The notes under the pieces were generated by a model. It had not been told where the DNA came from, ran no database searches, and saw only the letters and a list, made by a program, of their open reading frames with translations. Both the position numbers and the translations under genes were made by a program. From Catalimonadaceae bacterium JC749 (lineage in GTDB: Bacteria > Bacteroidota > Bacteroidia > Cytophagales > Cyclobacteriaceae), in contig JAJNNC010000001.1 of NCBI GenBank assembly GCA_021730635.1, forward strand, positions 930,001 to 994,000: 64,000 nt of DNA, in the 5' to 3' direction. Below are positions 53,355 to 61,787 of the stretch, piece by piece. The first letter of the stretch is position 1, and every line of letters begins with the position of its first letter.

Positions 53355-54173
53355 ATGTCAAAACTTCGAGTCCTTTATGTAGCCAGCGAAATCAATCCAT
53401 TTTTACAAACTTCTGAGGTAGCCGACTTCGTGCGCCAACTACCGCAAGGTATGCAAGAAAGAGGAATGGAGATTCGTATTCTTGTACCCCGTTTCGGGTT
53501 AATCAATGAAAGAAAAAACAGACTACATGAAGTTGTCAGGTTGTCGGGCATTAACATTGCCATTGGAGATGAGGAAAAGCCGCTGACTATCAAAGTTGCC
53601 TCTATACCTAATGCCAAGTTACAGGTATATTTTATTGACAACGAAGATTATTTTCACAGAAAATCCGTTTTCTTCGACAAAGAGAACAATTTTTATGAAG
53701 ACAATGACGAGCGCGCTATTTTCTTCTGCAAAGGTGTCATTGAAACTGTAAAAAAATTAGGATGGGCACCGGATATTGTACATTGCAATGACTGGATGAC
53801 CAGCCTTATCCCCATGTATCTGAAAGCTACTTATAAAAATGATCCCTTGTTCAAAAATACTAAAACGGTTTTCAGCGTTTATAACAACGGGTTTCAATAC
53901 AAATTCAATAATGACCTGATTGACAAGGTGAAAATGCTGGACATTGAAGATAGCATGTTAGCCAACTTACAATCTGGTGATTTTGAAGGTTTTATTAAAA
54001 TAGGAATAGAATATGCCGATGCCGTCATCAAAGCTGGAGACGGGGAAGATTTTAGCGAAAGTTTAGGGAAGCTTTTTGAAGAATTAGACAGTGAAAAGAG
54101 AATTGACACCATTGAAAAAGACGAAAACCTGCTCGACTCTTATTATAACCTATATAATGAACTTGTTGGATAA
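53355..54173 (+). CDS. GT5 (glycogen/starch synthase) N-domain-only protein, probably non-catalytic
   Basis: The 272 residues match only the N-terminal Rossmann domain of glycogen synthase (normally about 480 residues): RVLYVASEINPFLQTSEVADFV at the start and DIVHCNDWMTSLIPMYLK near 140-160. The ADP-glucose-binding KTGGLAD motif has become QTSEVAD (Q18, S20, E21), and the C-terminal nucleotide-binding domain is replaced by an acidic tail. Synthase activity is therefore unlikely. It sits opposite panC and overlaps the DUF4270 gene by 17 bp, a layout I associate with many Bacteroidota. A regulatory or binding role is inferred. Confidence 0.82.
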   Translation: MSKLRVLYVASEINPFLQTSEVADFVRQLPQGMQERGMEIRILVPRFGLINERKNRLHEVVRLSGINIAIGDEEKPLTIKVASIPNAKLQVYFIDNEDYFHRKSVFFDKENNFYEDNDERAIFFCKGVIETVKKLGWAPDIVHCNDWMTSLIPMYLKATYKNDPLFKNTKTVFSVYNNGFQYKFNNDLIDKVKMLDIEDSMLANLQSGDFEGFIKIGIEYADAVIKAGDGEDFSESLGKLFEELDSEKRIDTIEKDENLLDSYYNLYNELVG

Positions 54174-55500
54174 AGGAAAAGCAGGGCTAATAGCTTTATT
54201 AGCCCTCTTTCTCTTTTCGTGTGAAAGTGATGATAATATCAGCCTGTCTTTTGACCCTAACATTGAAAATATTAATGCCCACTACACAGAACTAACCCTT
54301 CCGTTTAAGCTGGTCCAGCTTGACTCTGTGAATACCACCAATCCTCAGCGATTTCTTCTTGGCAACTATCTCAATGCCCAGTTTGGTAGAACACAAGCGG
54401 TTTGCTTTTCAGAATTTGATATCAGCAGTAAAGGGACTATTACTGCGGAGGATGTCTTCGATTCTCTATCTCTCACCTTGGTCAACAATTATTTTTATGG
54501 TGCTACGGAAGCCGATCTTCCTCTAACCTTTGCCATCTACCAACTCACAGACACTATAGAGAATAAAAATTTTTATCGGTTTGAGTCAGCCGCCTATCAA
54601 CCTCAACCTTTAGCCAGGTTTACTTTTACACCAGATCCTGATGTGGCCTCTTCCAATGATACGCTCCAGATCAGACTCAGTGATGTTTTGGGCAGCGATC
54701 TCTTTGAGAAAGCCAAGAGCAATGCACAGGAAATGAGTACGGATAGTGCTTTCCGGGAATATTTCAAAGGAATTGCATTAGTACCGGAAAGTGAGAATAA
54801 TTATATGGCTGGTTTCAGTTCAGCAGGCATAAGGTTAACCTTGTATTACAGTACGCCCAGCGAAACAGAATCCTCTATTACGACCTTTGGTTTGGGATCG
54901 TATACCTACGATGACAAGAACAGATCGACTATTCTTTTTAATAATATTGAGTATGACCGTTCGGGTACGCCATTGGCAGGAATTACTATGCCGAGAGAAG
55001 AGAGTCAGGCCTCAGATAGCAATCTCTACCTGCAATCGGGTACCGGTCTTTCTCCTTTGATTGACTTTCAACCGCTGGTTGACTTTGTTAATAATATCAA
55101 GAGTGGTGAGGAAAAACAGTATATTCTGTTGAATCGAGTAGAGTTTCATATGGGCGTGCCTGTTTATGGAACCGGTATCCGCCCTCCGGCAGCCATCAGA
55201 GGGTACGAGGTAGACGAAAATTTTAGAAGGGAAATTACTTATTTACCTGCTGCCCGCCAGAATGTGTTTATAGGATTGTTTGCAGATAATGCAAACCGGG
55301 CTCCAGAAGCTTCAGCCATTGAATTGGATTCTTTATCGTACAACAGCCGTATTACAAACTATATGCAGTTCTTGGCAGATGAAGACCTGGAAGAAACTGA
55401 ATTTTTATGGATTGCCGATGGGTTTGAATCTTCTGTCAACCAATTCGTCACATCTCCAGATAGTGTCAGACTTAAAGTCTATTATACCATCCTTAAATAA
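54157..55500 (+). CDS. DUF4270 family lipoprotein
   Basis: A 447-residue protein with a lipoprotein signal (GLIALLALFLFSC, lipobox LFSC). The ATG at 54157 is chosen because it directly precedes that signal and overlaps the GT5-like gene by 17 bp. The mature beta-rich region, with FLLGNYLNAQFGRTQAVCFS and ISGKGTITAEDVFDSLSLTL-like strands, is typical of DUF4270, a Bacteroidota envelope family of unknown function. Translational coupling to the GT5-like protein suggests a linked role. Confidence 0.85.
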   Translation: MNLLDKGKAGLIALLALFLFSCESDDNISLSFDPNIENINAHYTELTLPFKLVQLDSVNTTNPQRFLLGNYLNAQFGRTQAVCFSEFDISSKGTITAEDVFDSLSLTLVNNYFYGATEADLPLTFAIYQLTDTIENKNFYRFESAAYQPQPLARFTFTPDPDVASSNDTLQIRLSDVLGSDLFEKAKSNAQEMSTDSAFREYFKGIALVPESENNYMAGFSSAGIRLTLYYSTPSETESSITTFGLGSYTYDDKNRSTILFNNIEYDRSGTPLAGITMPREESQASDSNLYLQSGTGLSPLIDFQPLVDFVNNIKSGEEKQYILLNRVEFHMGVPVYGTGIRPPAAIRGYEVDENFRREITYLPAARQNVFIGLFADNANRAPEASAIELDSLSYNSRITNYMQFLADEDLEETEFLWIADGFESSVNQFVTSPDSVRLKVYYTILK

Positions 55501-55532
55501 GAGGGTACTTTTTAAGGCATATGCAAACCCAC

Positions 55533-55593
55533 CATTCTTTCTCTGACAAGTCTAGAAATGCTATATGAAGCTAGACACGGACAAGAAAGAATG
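55533..55593 (+). repeat. 61-nt two-part inverted repeat downstream of DUF4270
   Basis: CATTCTTTCT (55533-55542) pairs with AGAAAGAATG (55584-55593), and inside it GTCTAG (55550-55555) pairs with CTAGAC (55571-55576). The two stems are separated by a symmetric 7x7 internal loop and the tip loop is 15 nt. It lacks a T run, so it is not a standard terminator. It may be a processed RNA structure or a mobile-element remnant. Confidence 0.6.
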
Positions 55594-55759
55594 AGTATCA
55601 ATGATAAGAATATAACGGACAATCACCTCTTGACACAAGTTGCAAACAAAGTATCGGGTAACTGTAGTTTACCTATGTGGAGGAAGCTGACTGTATCCTA
55701 AAAAACAGTGTGGCTGCATAGGGATTTTGGTTTCAACCGAACTTGTAACCGATAAAAAG

Positions 55760-56263
55760 ATGGAAGTACCCCCAGAATCAATTGAAAAGATTTATGGCAA
55801 CCGTTTACGCGTAAGGGTGTGTGGCCTCTGTATTAGAGAAGAAAAAATTTTGATGGTAAAACATCAAGCTTTAAGCAAAAAAGGCTATTTCCTTTCGCCC
55901 CCCGGAGGAGGATTAGAGTTTGGTGAAGAAGCAACAGCCTGTTTGCGCAGGGAATTTGTTGAAGAAACTCATTTACAGATAGTTGTAAAAGATTTTTTAT
56001 TTATCCATGAGTATTTGCATCCTCCCCTACATGCCCTGGAGCTCTTCTTCCGGGTAGAAGTTTGCGGAGGGAATTTAACCCTTGGCCAGGACCCCGAAAT
56101 GGGAAAAACCCAGTCCCTTGATGAAGTGAAATACATGAGTTACGAACAGATTAACCGGGAGAAAGGTGTACAACTCCATGATGTTTTTAACCAGTGCTCT
56201 ACATTGAGTGAACTGCTTCAACTGAAGGGATATTTAAAATATGATAATAAAGCTCGATATTAA
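55760..56263 (+). CDS. NUDIX hydrolase
   Basis: This 167-residue hydrolase has a complete Nudix box in GGGLEFGEEATACLRREFVEETHLQI (about residues 48-73; G-x5-E-x7-REFVEET). It should therefore cleave a nucleoside-diphosphate-linked compound with a divalent metal. The substrate cannot be deduced. The ATG at 55760 is chosen over an in-frame TTG 11 codons upstream. It lies between the DUF4270 gene and the pseudopilin-like gene. Confidence 0.92.
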   Translation: MEVPPESIEKIYGNRLRVRVCGLCIREEKILMVKHQALSKKGYFLSPPGGGLEFGEEATACLRREFVEETHLQIVVKDFLFIHEYLHPPLHALELFFRVEVCGGNLTLGQDPEMGKTQSLDEVKYMSYEQINREKGVQLHDVFNQCSTLSELLQLKGYLKYDNKARY

Positions 56264-56324
56264 CCTCTTTATTAATTAACTTTTACCTTAAAAATATTTA
56301 TTATTGTTAAAAAATCGCTAACCA

Positions 56325-56909
56325 ATGAACCTAACCAAGATTCTAACCGTAGTTTTTTTACTCATTGCCATCGGCATTGGCTATTACCTCGTTGATGGTA
56401 TTATGGGCAGTGTGGAAGAAGAAGAGCGCATTGCTCGTATTGAGGCCTTAATCATTGATAAACTTAAACTTATCCGTGATGCGGAAGTGGCTTATAAAGA
56501 TGTCAATGGCCAGTATACCAGTGATTGGGATAAACTTATTAACTTTATTGACACAGGGCGTATCTTTATAACCCAACGCCGGGAAGAAACCAAACTGCTT
56601 GAATATGGTGCCGAGGAAACTACCGTTTTTGTTGATACGTTAGGTAGTGTACCGGTTAAGGATTCCTTATTCACCAATCCCATCTACGAAAAGTTTGAGA
56701 ATCTGGAAAGGCTATCCTACGTGCCTGTCACAGGAGCTCAATTTGAGTTGTTTGCAGACAAAATCAGAAGAAACAATGTGGATGTAGATGTTTTTGAAGT
56801 GAAAGATCCACAGCCCGTTAACCCGAGCCGCCGGGGAGAAAATAGCATAAAAGGTCCTTTGCGGGTAGGATCACGAACAGAGGTAACTACTGCAGGAAAC
56901 TGGGAGTAA
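56325..56909 (+). CDS. Single-pass membrane protein with pseudopilin-like region
   Basis: This 194-residue protein has one N-terminal membrane helix (residues 5-26), a charged helical segment (EEEERIARIEALIIDKLKL) and then LIRDAEVAYKDVNGQYTSDW. That last pattern resembles the alpha1-to-loop region of type II pseudopilins and minor pilins. No prepilin peptidase site is visible. The C-terminal half is soluble and polar. It precedes DUF3822 by 40 bp and is probably in the same operon. Family unnamed to me; the pilin resemblance is my inference. Confidence 0.65.
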   Translation: MNLTKILTVVFLLIAIGIGYYLVDGIMGSVEEEERIARIEALIIDKLKLIRDAEVAYKDVNGQYTSDWDKLINFIDTGRIFITQRREETKLLEYGAEETTVFVDTLGSVPVKDSLFTNPIYEKFENLERLSYVPVTGAQFELFADKIRRNNVDVDVFEVKDPQPVNPSRRGENSIKGPLRVGSRTEVTTAGNWE

Positions 56910-56949
56910 CAACCTCAACTAGTTTTGCATCTTATTTAACTTTAATATT

Positions 56950-57837
56950 TTGAGTCCAGTTATCGGAAGTCATAAGCTTACCAACAGTATCAAAGACCCT
57001 CATTTTAGTATTGATGACATCACGCATTACAGTTTGTCTTTATTAGTAGGTAAGCATGACTTTCAGTTTTGCATTGTTGATACCAGAGAAAATCGCTGTC
57101 TGCTGGTAGAAGATTACGTTTTCGAAGACAAAATTTCTGGCAATCAGCTGAGTGAGGCACTCTACAAACTTTTCGAAAGTCATGAGCTGCTCATGGCAGG
57201 CTATTGGAAGTCTATCAAGCTGGTGGTAAAAAATCAAAAATTCACCTTACTGCCGTCTGTCTTTTTCTCCAGTGATCATCTTCAGGATTACCTGCAAATG
57301 AGTGCAGAGGTAGATCATACAGCGGATAATTTCTATTATTACAAGCATGTCCTGTCGGAAGCGGTCTTAGTATTTGCTGCAGAAAAAAATTTTATTGAAA
57401 GGATAAAATCAATTTATCCTACCCGTTCGGTACAAATGATACACCAGGGTAGCGCTTTCATAGAAGGAATACAAAGCCATAGAGATTTTACTTCTGAAAG
57501 AGATTTGTATGTGCATATAGGGCGGTCTCATTTCAGTATAGTGGTTACGGAAGAAAATCGTCTTTTGTATTATAACCGTTTCCCTTATCAAAACTCACAG
57601 GATATTGTTAAATATACCATGATAGTGATGCAGCAGCTGCAGCTTGATCAAAACACTACAAAAGTGCTGGTATGGGGAAATATCAAAGTGACTTCAGAGC
57701 ACTTCCAGCAGTTGTATCGTTACATTCGCAATATTTCATACGGGAGTAAACCCTCTTATTTGAAATTTTCGTACGTTTTCGACGAGTTACCCGATCACCA
57801 GTATTTTGATTTGTATAGTATTTACATTTGCGAATAA
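56950..57837 (+). CDS. DUF3822 family protein, possibly actin-like (PilM/GspL-type) fold
   Basis: A 295-residue cytosolic protein, start TTG at 56950. The N-terminal half has HYSLSLLVGKHDFQFCIVD and the C-terminal half DLYVHIGRSHFSIVVTEENR followed by LVWGNI. That is two beta-hairpin units spaced like the two subdomains of an actin-fold (ASKHA) protein such as PilM. DUF3822 is a Bacteroidota family that often precedes coaD, as here, where the end overlaps just short of coaD. Function unknown; the fold assignment is an inference. Confidence 0.8.
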   Translation: MSPVIGSHKLTNSIKDPHFSIDDITHYSLSLLVGKHDFQFCIVDTRENRCLLVEDYVFEDKISGNQLSEALYKLFESHELLMAGYWKSIKLVVKNQKFTLLPSVFFSSDHLQDYLQMSAEVDHTADNFYYYKHVLSEAVLVFAAEKNFIERIKSIYPTRSVQMIHQGSAFIEGIQSHRDFTSERDLYVHIGRSHFSIVVTEENRLLYYNRFPYQNSQDIVKYTMIVMQQLQLDQNTTKVLVWGNIKVTSEHFQQLYRYIRNISYGSKPSYLKFSYVFDELPDHQYFDLYSIYICE

Positions 57838-57842
57838 AGCTT

Positions 57843-58295
57843 ATGGAACGTACTGCTATTTTTCCAGGATCGTTTGACCCTTTTACTAAAGGCCATGAAG
57901 ATATTGTACGGCGAGGCTTACAATTGTTTGACAGGATCGTTGTTGGGATCGGATATAATAGCAGGAAACAGCGCTATTTCCATATTGACAATATGCTGAC
58001 CAACATCAGGAACACCTTCGTTGATGAGCCCAGAGTGAGTGTCATCACCTACGATGAATTAACTGCTACCTTAGCAAAAAATTACAATGCCCACTATTTG
58101 TTAAGAGGTCTACGCAACACCACGGATTTTGAATACGAAAACAGCATTTCTCAGATCAATCGCCATCTGAACTCTCAGTTAGAAACTGTTTTTCTCATTA
58201 CTTCGCCGAATTATGCACACATCAATTCGTCTATCATCAGGGAAGTACACAAATATGGGGGAGATGTAGATGAGTTTCTACCCTACAAGATTTAA
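57843..58295 (+). CDS. coaD: Phosphopantetheine adenylyltransferase
   Basis: This 150-residue enzyme transfers AMP from ATP to 4'-phosphopantetheine, the penultimate step of CoA synthesis. The ATG at 57843 precedes TAIFPGSFDPFTKGHEDIV, the nucleotidyltransferase (T/H)xGH motif. YLLRGLRNTTDFEYE and INSSIIREVHKYGGDV are also conserved. It starts 5 bp after the DUF3822 stop and ends overlapping the converging NUDIX gene by 4 bp. Confidence 0.97.
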   Translation: MERTAIFPGSFDPFTKGHEDIVRRGLQLFDRIVVGIGYNSRKQRYFHIDNMLTNIRNTFVDEPRVSVITYDELTATLAKNYNAHYLLRGLRNTTDFEYENSISQINRHLNSQLETVFLITSPNYAHINSSIIREVHKYGGDVDEFLPYKI

Positions 58296-58975
58296 ACTTG
58301 CTTTTTTTTTTGTTGCTTGTAGAAAGTACGGAAAACATACCGGATAGAGTAGTAGGAGTTATAAAGGGCCTGTTTGGCTTCCGCATCGGTCATCCACTTC
58401 ACTTCCTTGATATTTTCTTCAGCCTGAGCTTTCATAGCCGAGTCATCCACACATTCCATCAAGTACCAGTAGGTTTTCTTCAGAATTTTTTTCTTATTCA
58501 GGTTATAGGTATGCCAGGTACGGCAAATCTCCCCTGAGGCTTTTACTTTTACAGAACACTCTTCCGTAACCTCCCTTTCAGCACCTACTTTAGGTTTTTC
58601 ATTTTTCTCAATCTTTCCTTTGGGCAGATCCCATTTTCCTAACCTAAAAATCATCAGCACTTTATCATCCTTTCTGACAAAGCCCCCTGCTGCTTTTATC
58701 ACTTCAAACTGTTGTTTAATAAAATTGCGCGTTTCTTTCAGATTCTTTACCGCAAAGGTGATACTATCCAGCTTTTTTACTCTTCGTTTACTAAAATAAT
58801 CAAGGCAAACTTTGATATAATTCTGATCAGCATTACGTACCAAAACATCATCCTTCAGCTTTACCTCCTTAAGACTCACCACACGGGCATCTATTATTTT
58901 GTCAAAATCCTCATCCCCTTCAATATCTTCCTCACTTACGATGTCAAGAGGAGTGTCATTCACAAAAAGCTTCAT
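58292..58975 (-). CDS. NUDIX hydrolase with N-terminal extension
   Basis: A 227-residue protein whose C-terminal Nudix domain (about 85-215) has the box GKIEKNEKPKVGAEREVTEECSVKV. The usual REUxEE is EREVTEE, so catalysis is expected. About 85 residues precede it, with DARVVSLKEVKLKDDVLV and a lysine-rich helical stretch of unknown role. The pattern LGKWDLPKGK is typical of diadenosine polyphosphate or related pyrophosphohydrolases, but the substrate is unknown. It stands alone and converges on coaD. Confidence 0.9.
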   Translation of the reverse strand: MKLFVNDTPLDIVSEEDIEGDEDFDKIIDARVVSLKEVKLKDDVLVRNADQNYIKVCLDYFSKRRVKKLDSITFAVKNLKETRNFIKQQFEVIKAAGGFVRKDDKVLMIFRLGKWDLPKGKIEKNEKPKVGAEREVTEECSVKVKASGEICRTWHTYNLNKKKILKKTYWYLMECVDDSAMKAQAEENIKEVKWMTDAEAKQALYNSYYSIRYVFRTFYKQQKKKQV

Positions 58976-59112
58976 AAAATAAAATATTGTAAAATATCAG
59001 CTTAAAATATAACGCTTTTAAATGCTTAGTGAAAGGCAGCCAATTTATAATTTTAAACGTATATTAGTACACTTACAAGTAGCAAGTCAACTGAAACCTT
59101 AAAAATGTAATT

Positions 59113-59508
59113 ATGGCTATCTATTTCTCTAAAGTAAAAGAATTTTTACTCAATTTAGGTTTTGATCTACAATCAGAAAATGCGGCAGAATGCCTGGTAG
59201 TAATTACAGATGAAGAAAAAGGCATCAGTAACCTGATGTTGGACTGTGAAGATAACTTACTTGTCATAGAACAATTTATTTTTCAGCTGAAGGATGAAAA
59301 CAACGCACAGGTTCTCAAAAGGTTATTACAGATTAATCGAAACCTGATTCATGGAGCCCTGGTGCTGGATGAAGATGGTCGGGTTATTTTCCGGGATACC
59401 CTGCAACTGGAGAACCTGGATCAGAACGAAATTGAGGCTTCAATCAACGCCATTGGACTGATGATGGCCGAATGCGCGGAAGAGTTTATCAGCTTCGCTA
59501 AAAGTTGA
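59113..59508 (+). CDS. YbjN/CesT (Tir chaperone)-fold protein
   Basis: This 131-residue acidic protein has the alternating helix-strand pattern of the YbjN/CesT chaperone-like fold: KVKEFLLNLGFDLQSENAAE, LVVITDEEKGISNLML, and LLQINRNLIHGALVLDEDGRVIFRDTL. It is followed after 57 bp by pspA, and such small chaperone-fold proteins are known neighbours of PspA-DUF4178 modules. It probably binds a partner protein of that operon. Client unknown. Confidence 0.72.
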   Translation: MAIYFSKVKEFLLNLGFDLQSENAAECLVVITDEEKGISNLMLDCEDNLLVIEQFIFQLKDENNAQVLKRLLQINRNLIHGALVLDEDGRVIFRDTLQLENLDQNEIEASINAIGLMMAECAEEFISFAKS

Positions 59509-59565
59509 TAGATGCCTTTCAAACTTATCAATTAAATCAATTAATTATTCTCAAAAGCACATCTC

Positions 59566-60273
59566 ATGAGCATCTTCAGAAGATTATTTAAAGTAGGTGA
59601 ATCACAAGCCCATTCCTTAGTCGACAAGATGGAAGATCCTGTAAAAATGAGCGAACAGGCTATTCGGGATTTGAAAACAGACCTCAACAAAGCACTGGAA
59701 AGTTTGGCCGAGGTGAAAGCCATTGCCATTCGAACCCGCCGCGATACAAAAAATTACCAACAGCAATCGGCCGACTACGAGAAGAAGGCTATGCTACTCC
59801 TGCAAAGAGCCCAGCAAGGGCAACTGGATCAGGCTGAAGCTGATCGCTTGGCATCTGAAGCTTTGAGTAAAAAAGAACAGGCAGATCAACACATAGCCAG
59901 AACACAAGCGGAAGTAGAGAAATATGACGCAATGACTGCCAATTTAGAGTCTAAGGTCAATGAATTAAAAGGCCAGATTTCTACCTGGGAAAATGAATTG
60001 AAAACGCTCACTGCCAGAGCCAAGGTCAGCACGGCTACTAAAAAACTGAACAAACAAATGGCAGGAATTGATTCCTCCAGTACCGTAGCGATGCTGGAAA
60101 GAATGAAAACCAGAGTAGAAGAAGAGGAGTCGCTGGCTGAGTCTTATGGTGAGCTGGCAGCCGCTCCCAAAAGTGTAGATGATGAAATCAACAAAGCCCT
60201 GGGTTCCGGTTCTTCCTCAGGATCTGATAAGCTGGCTGCCCTCAAAGCAAAAATGGGAATCAGTAACAGTTAA
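59566..60273 (+). CDS. pspA: PspA/IM30 (Vipp1) family protein
   Basis: This 235-residue almost wholly helical, coiled-coil protein of the ESCRT-III-like PspA family remodels or protects the inner membrane under stress. The N-terminal FRRLFKVGESQAHSLVDKM and DPVKMSEQAIRDLKTDLNKA regions and the long heptad region (about 60-180) are typical. The C-terminus is a flexible Ser/Gly-rich linker and a short helix (DKLAALKAKMGI). No PspF, PspB or PspC gene is nearby. It is flanked by YbjN-like and DUF4178 genes in one operon. Confidence 0.93.
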   Translation: MSIFRRLFKVGESQAHSLVDKMEDPVKMSEQAIRDLKTDLNKALESLAEVKAIAIRTRRDTKNYQQQSADYEKKAMLLLQRAQQGQLDQAEADRLASEALSKKEQADQHIARTQAEVEKYDAMTANLESKVNELKGQISTWENELKTLTARAKVSTATKKLNKQMAGIDSSSTVAMLERMKTRVEEEESLAESYGELAAAPKSVDDEINKALGSGSSSGSDKLAALKAKMGISNS

Positions 60274-60347
60274 AACTACAGATTTCTATGTTCACAGTTT
60301 GTTTTGCACAATGCAGCAAACTGTGAGCATAAAACAGAAACCCAACT

Positions 60348-60989
60348 ATGAGCATGACAGCATTCATCATTTTTTTATTAGTCATCGCAGGAGTAGCCCT
60401 TTACCTTTGGCAGATGAAGCGCACAAAAAATAAGCTGGAAGAACCCATACGTGCTGATCATTCACCCGATCAGCTTACCCTTGACAATGTGGGTGCTGGC
60501 GGTATGATCCATTTGATGAACGTTGGGAAAAATATGGAGGAATACGATGTGACGATTCTTTCTAAGAGTATCTACCGGGAAGGAGAAAATAGCGAATGGT
60601 ACGAACTGGAAGGTGATAATGGAAAACAAAAAGTATGGATCAGTCTGGAATGGGACGATTACATGGACGTCAGCCTGGCCACCCGCAAACTCAAATTTCG
60701 AGACCTTCCGATCAGCCGGGAAGAGCTGGATCAAATGGATGAGAAAGGCAAAGGCCAATTTGAATTTGAAGGCAAAACTTTTTATTACGACCATTCTAAC
60801 GAAGCTTCTTACTTCCGTAATGGGCTGGTGAGTGCCGACAATGAAGAGTTTTTTTATTACTGGGAATTTGAATCAGAAGATGAAACGGAATACATTACAA
60901 TTGAGGAATGGGAAAATGGTAAGTTTGAAGTTACGATTTCTTGCCCTGTCAAAGAATCACAAGTTAAGGTGTATAGCTTAGGAAGGTAA
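60348..60989 (+). CDS. DUF4178 domain membrane-anchored protein
   Basis: A 213-residue protein with one N-terminal membrane helix (residues 4-21) and a soluble DUF4178 domain. The domain starts LTLDNVGAGGMIHLMNVGKNMEEYDVTIL and continues with WYELEGDNGKQKVWISLEWDD and FFYYWEFESEDETEYITIEEW. DUF4178 proteins repeatedly accompany PspA and spermidine-synthase/DUF350 genes in bacteria. Here only the PspA part is present. A role as a membrane partner of PspA is inferred from the operon (74-bp spacing). Confidence 0.85.
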   Translation: MSMTAFIIFLLVIAGVALYLWQMKRTKNKLEEPIRADHSPDQLTLDNVGAGGMIHLMNVGKNMEEYDVTILSKSIYREGENSEWYELEGDNGKQKVWISLEWDDYMDVSLATRKLKFRDLPISREELDQMDEKGKGQFEFEGKTFYYDHSNEASYFRNGLVSADNEEFFYYWEFESEDETEYITIEEWENGKFEVTISCPVKESQVKVYSLGR

Positions 60990-61008
60990 ATAGCCTGGAC
61001 GTTTTGTC

Positions 61009-61662
61009 TTATTTACCAGGCTTGCTGTGTTGACTGGCCTTTGCCCGGTAAACAGGTCGGATTACCAACCAGAGCACTGCCGGTAGCAATGCACTCAAAG
61101 CAATCGCTAAACCTGGCTTCTCCACTCCCATAGCGCCTATGGTACTATAAGCAAATCCTAAAGGAATAGAAGCACAAAATAAGGCCAGATAAAAAGTTCT
61201 GGCTGGCATTCGGCTGAGACCGGCCATACAGGCAATCACTTCCGGAAAGACCGGCAGCCATCTCGAGAAAACGACCAGCCACCCCCCTATACTGGCATAA
61301 ATTTTTTCTCCTTTTTTTAAATCTTTTTCTCCCAATATCCAGCGCGCTGCTTTACGTCCTATCCGCCTGCATACCTCATAGCCAACCAACCCTGAAATAA
61401 AAGAGCCTAAAGCACTGATCAATCCCCCCAGAGCAGGACCGTAAAGATAACCCAAAGCAACCATCACGACCGTGGCAGGTATGGGTAATACCAAATCTGA
61501 CATGAGCAGGAAGATACCTGCTATCCAGCCCCACATTCCAAAACTTTGTAGCCAGGCAACCGCTCCATTTTGTGTAAAAGCTGCGGTTAATATATCTCCC
61601 CATAGAAAGAAGGGAATAAGGACCAGGGCTACCAAAACCAGAAAAATCAAAAAAAGGCGCAT
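61009..61662 (-). CDS. TVP38/TMEM64 (DedA-like, SNARE-associated) membrane protein
   Basis: This 217-residue polytopic inner-membrane protein has the family re-entrant-loop region LPIPATVVMVALGYLYGPALGGLISALGSFISGLVGY and the FSRWLPVFPEVIACMAGLSRMP segment. The family is related to lipid scramblases and DedA transporters. Substrate is unknown. It converges on the DUF4178 gene with a 19-bp gap containing overlapping short inverted repeats. Confidence 0.9.
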   Translation of the reverse strand: MRLFLIFLVLVALVLIPFFLWGDILTAAFTQNGAVAWLQSFGMWGWIAGIFLLMSDLVLPIPATVVMVALGYLYGPALGGLISALGSFISGLVGYEVCRRIGRKAARWILGEKDLKKGEKIYASIGGWLVVFSRWLPVFPEVIACMAGLSRMPARTFYLALFCASIPLGFAYSTIGAMGVEKPGLAIALSALLPAVLWLVIRPVYRAKASQHSKPGK

Positions 61663-61787
61663 TGTATATTAGTTTGAAGATCAAGGCTCAGCCTGAAGCG
61701 ATTCTCCTTCGTTATGCGTACATTTAAGGTAAATGACGTATAAGCTGCTATTCGTGGCTTATGACTGAAAAGTAAAATAATAAAATT

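Noticed and set aside
60985-61017. Inverted repeats GGTAAATA/TATTTACC and GCCTGG/CCAGGC as a terminator
   Set aside because: They overlap the coding ends of both converging genes, compete with each other and lack a T run, so termination is uncertain.
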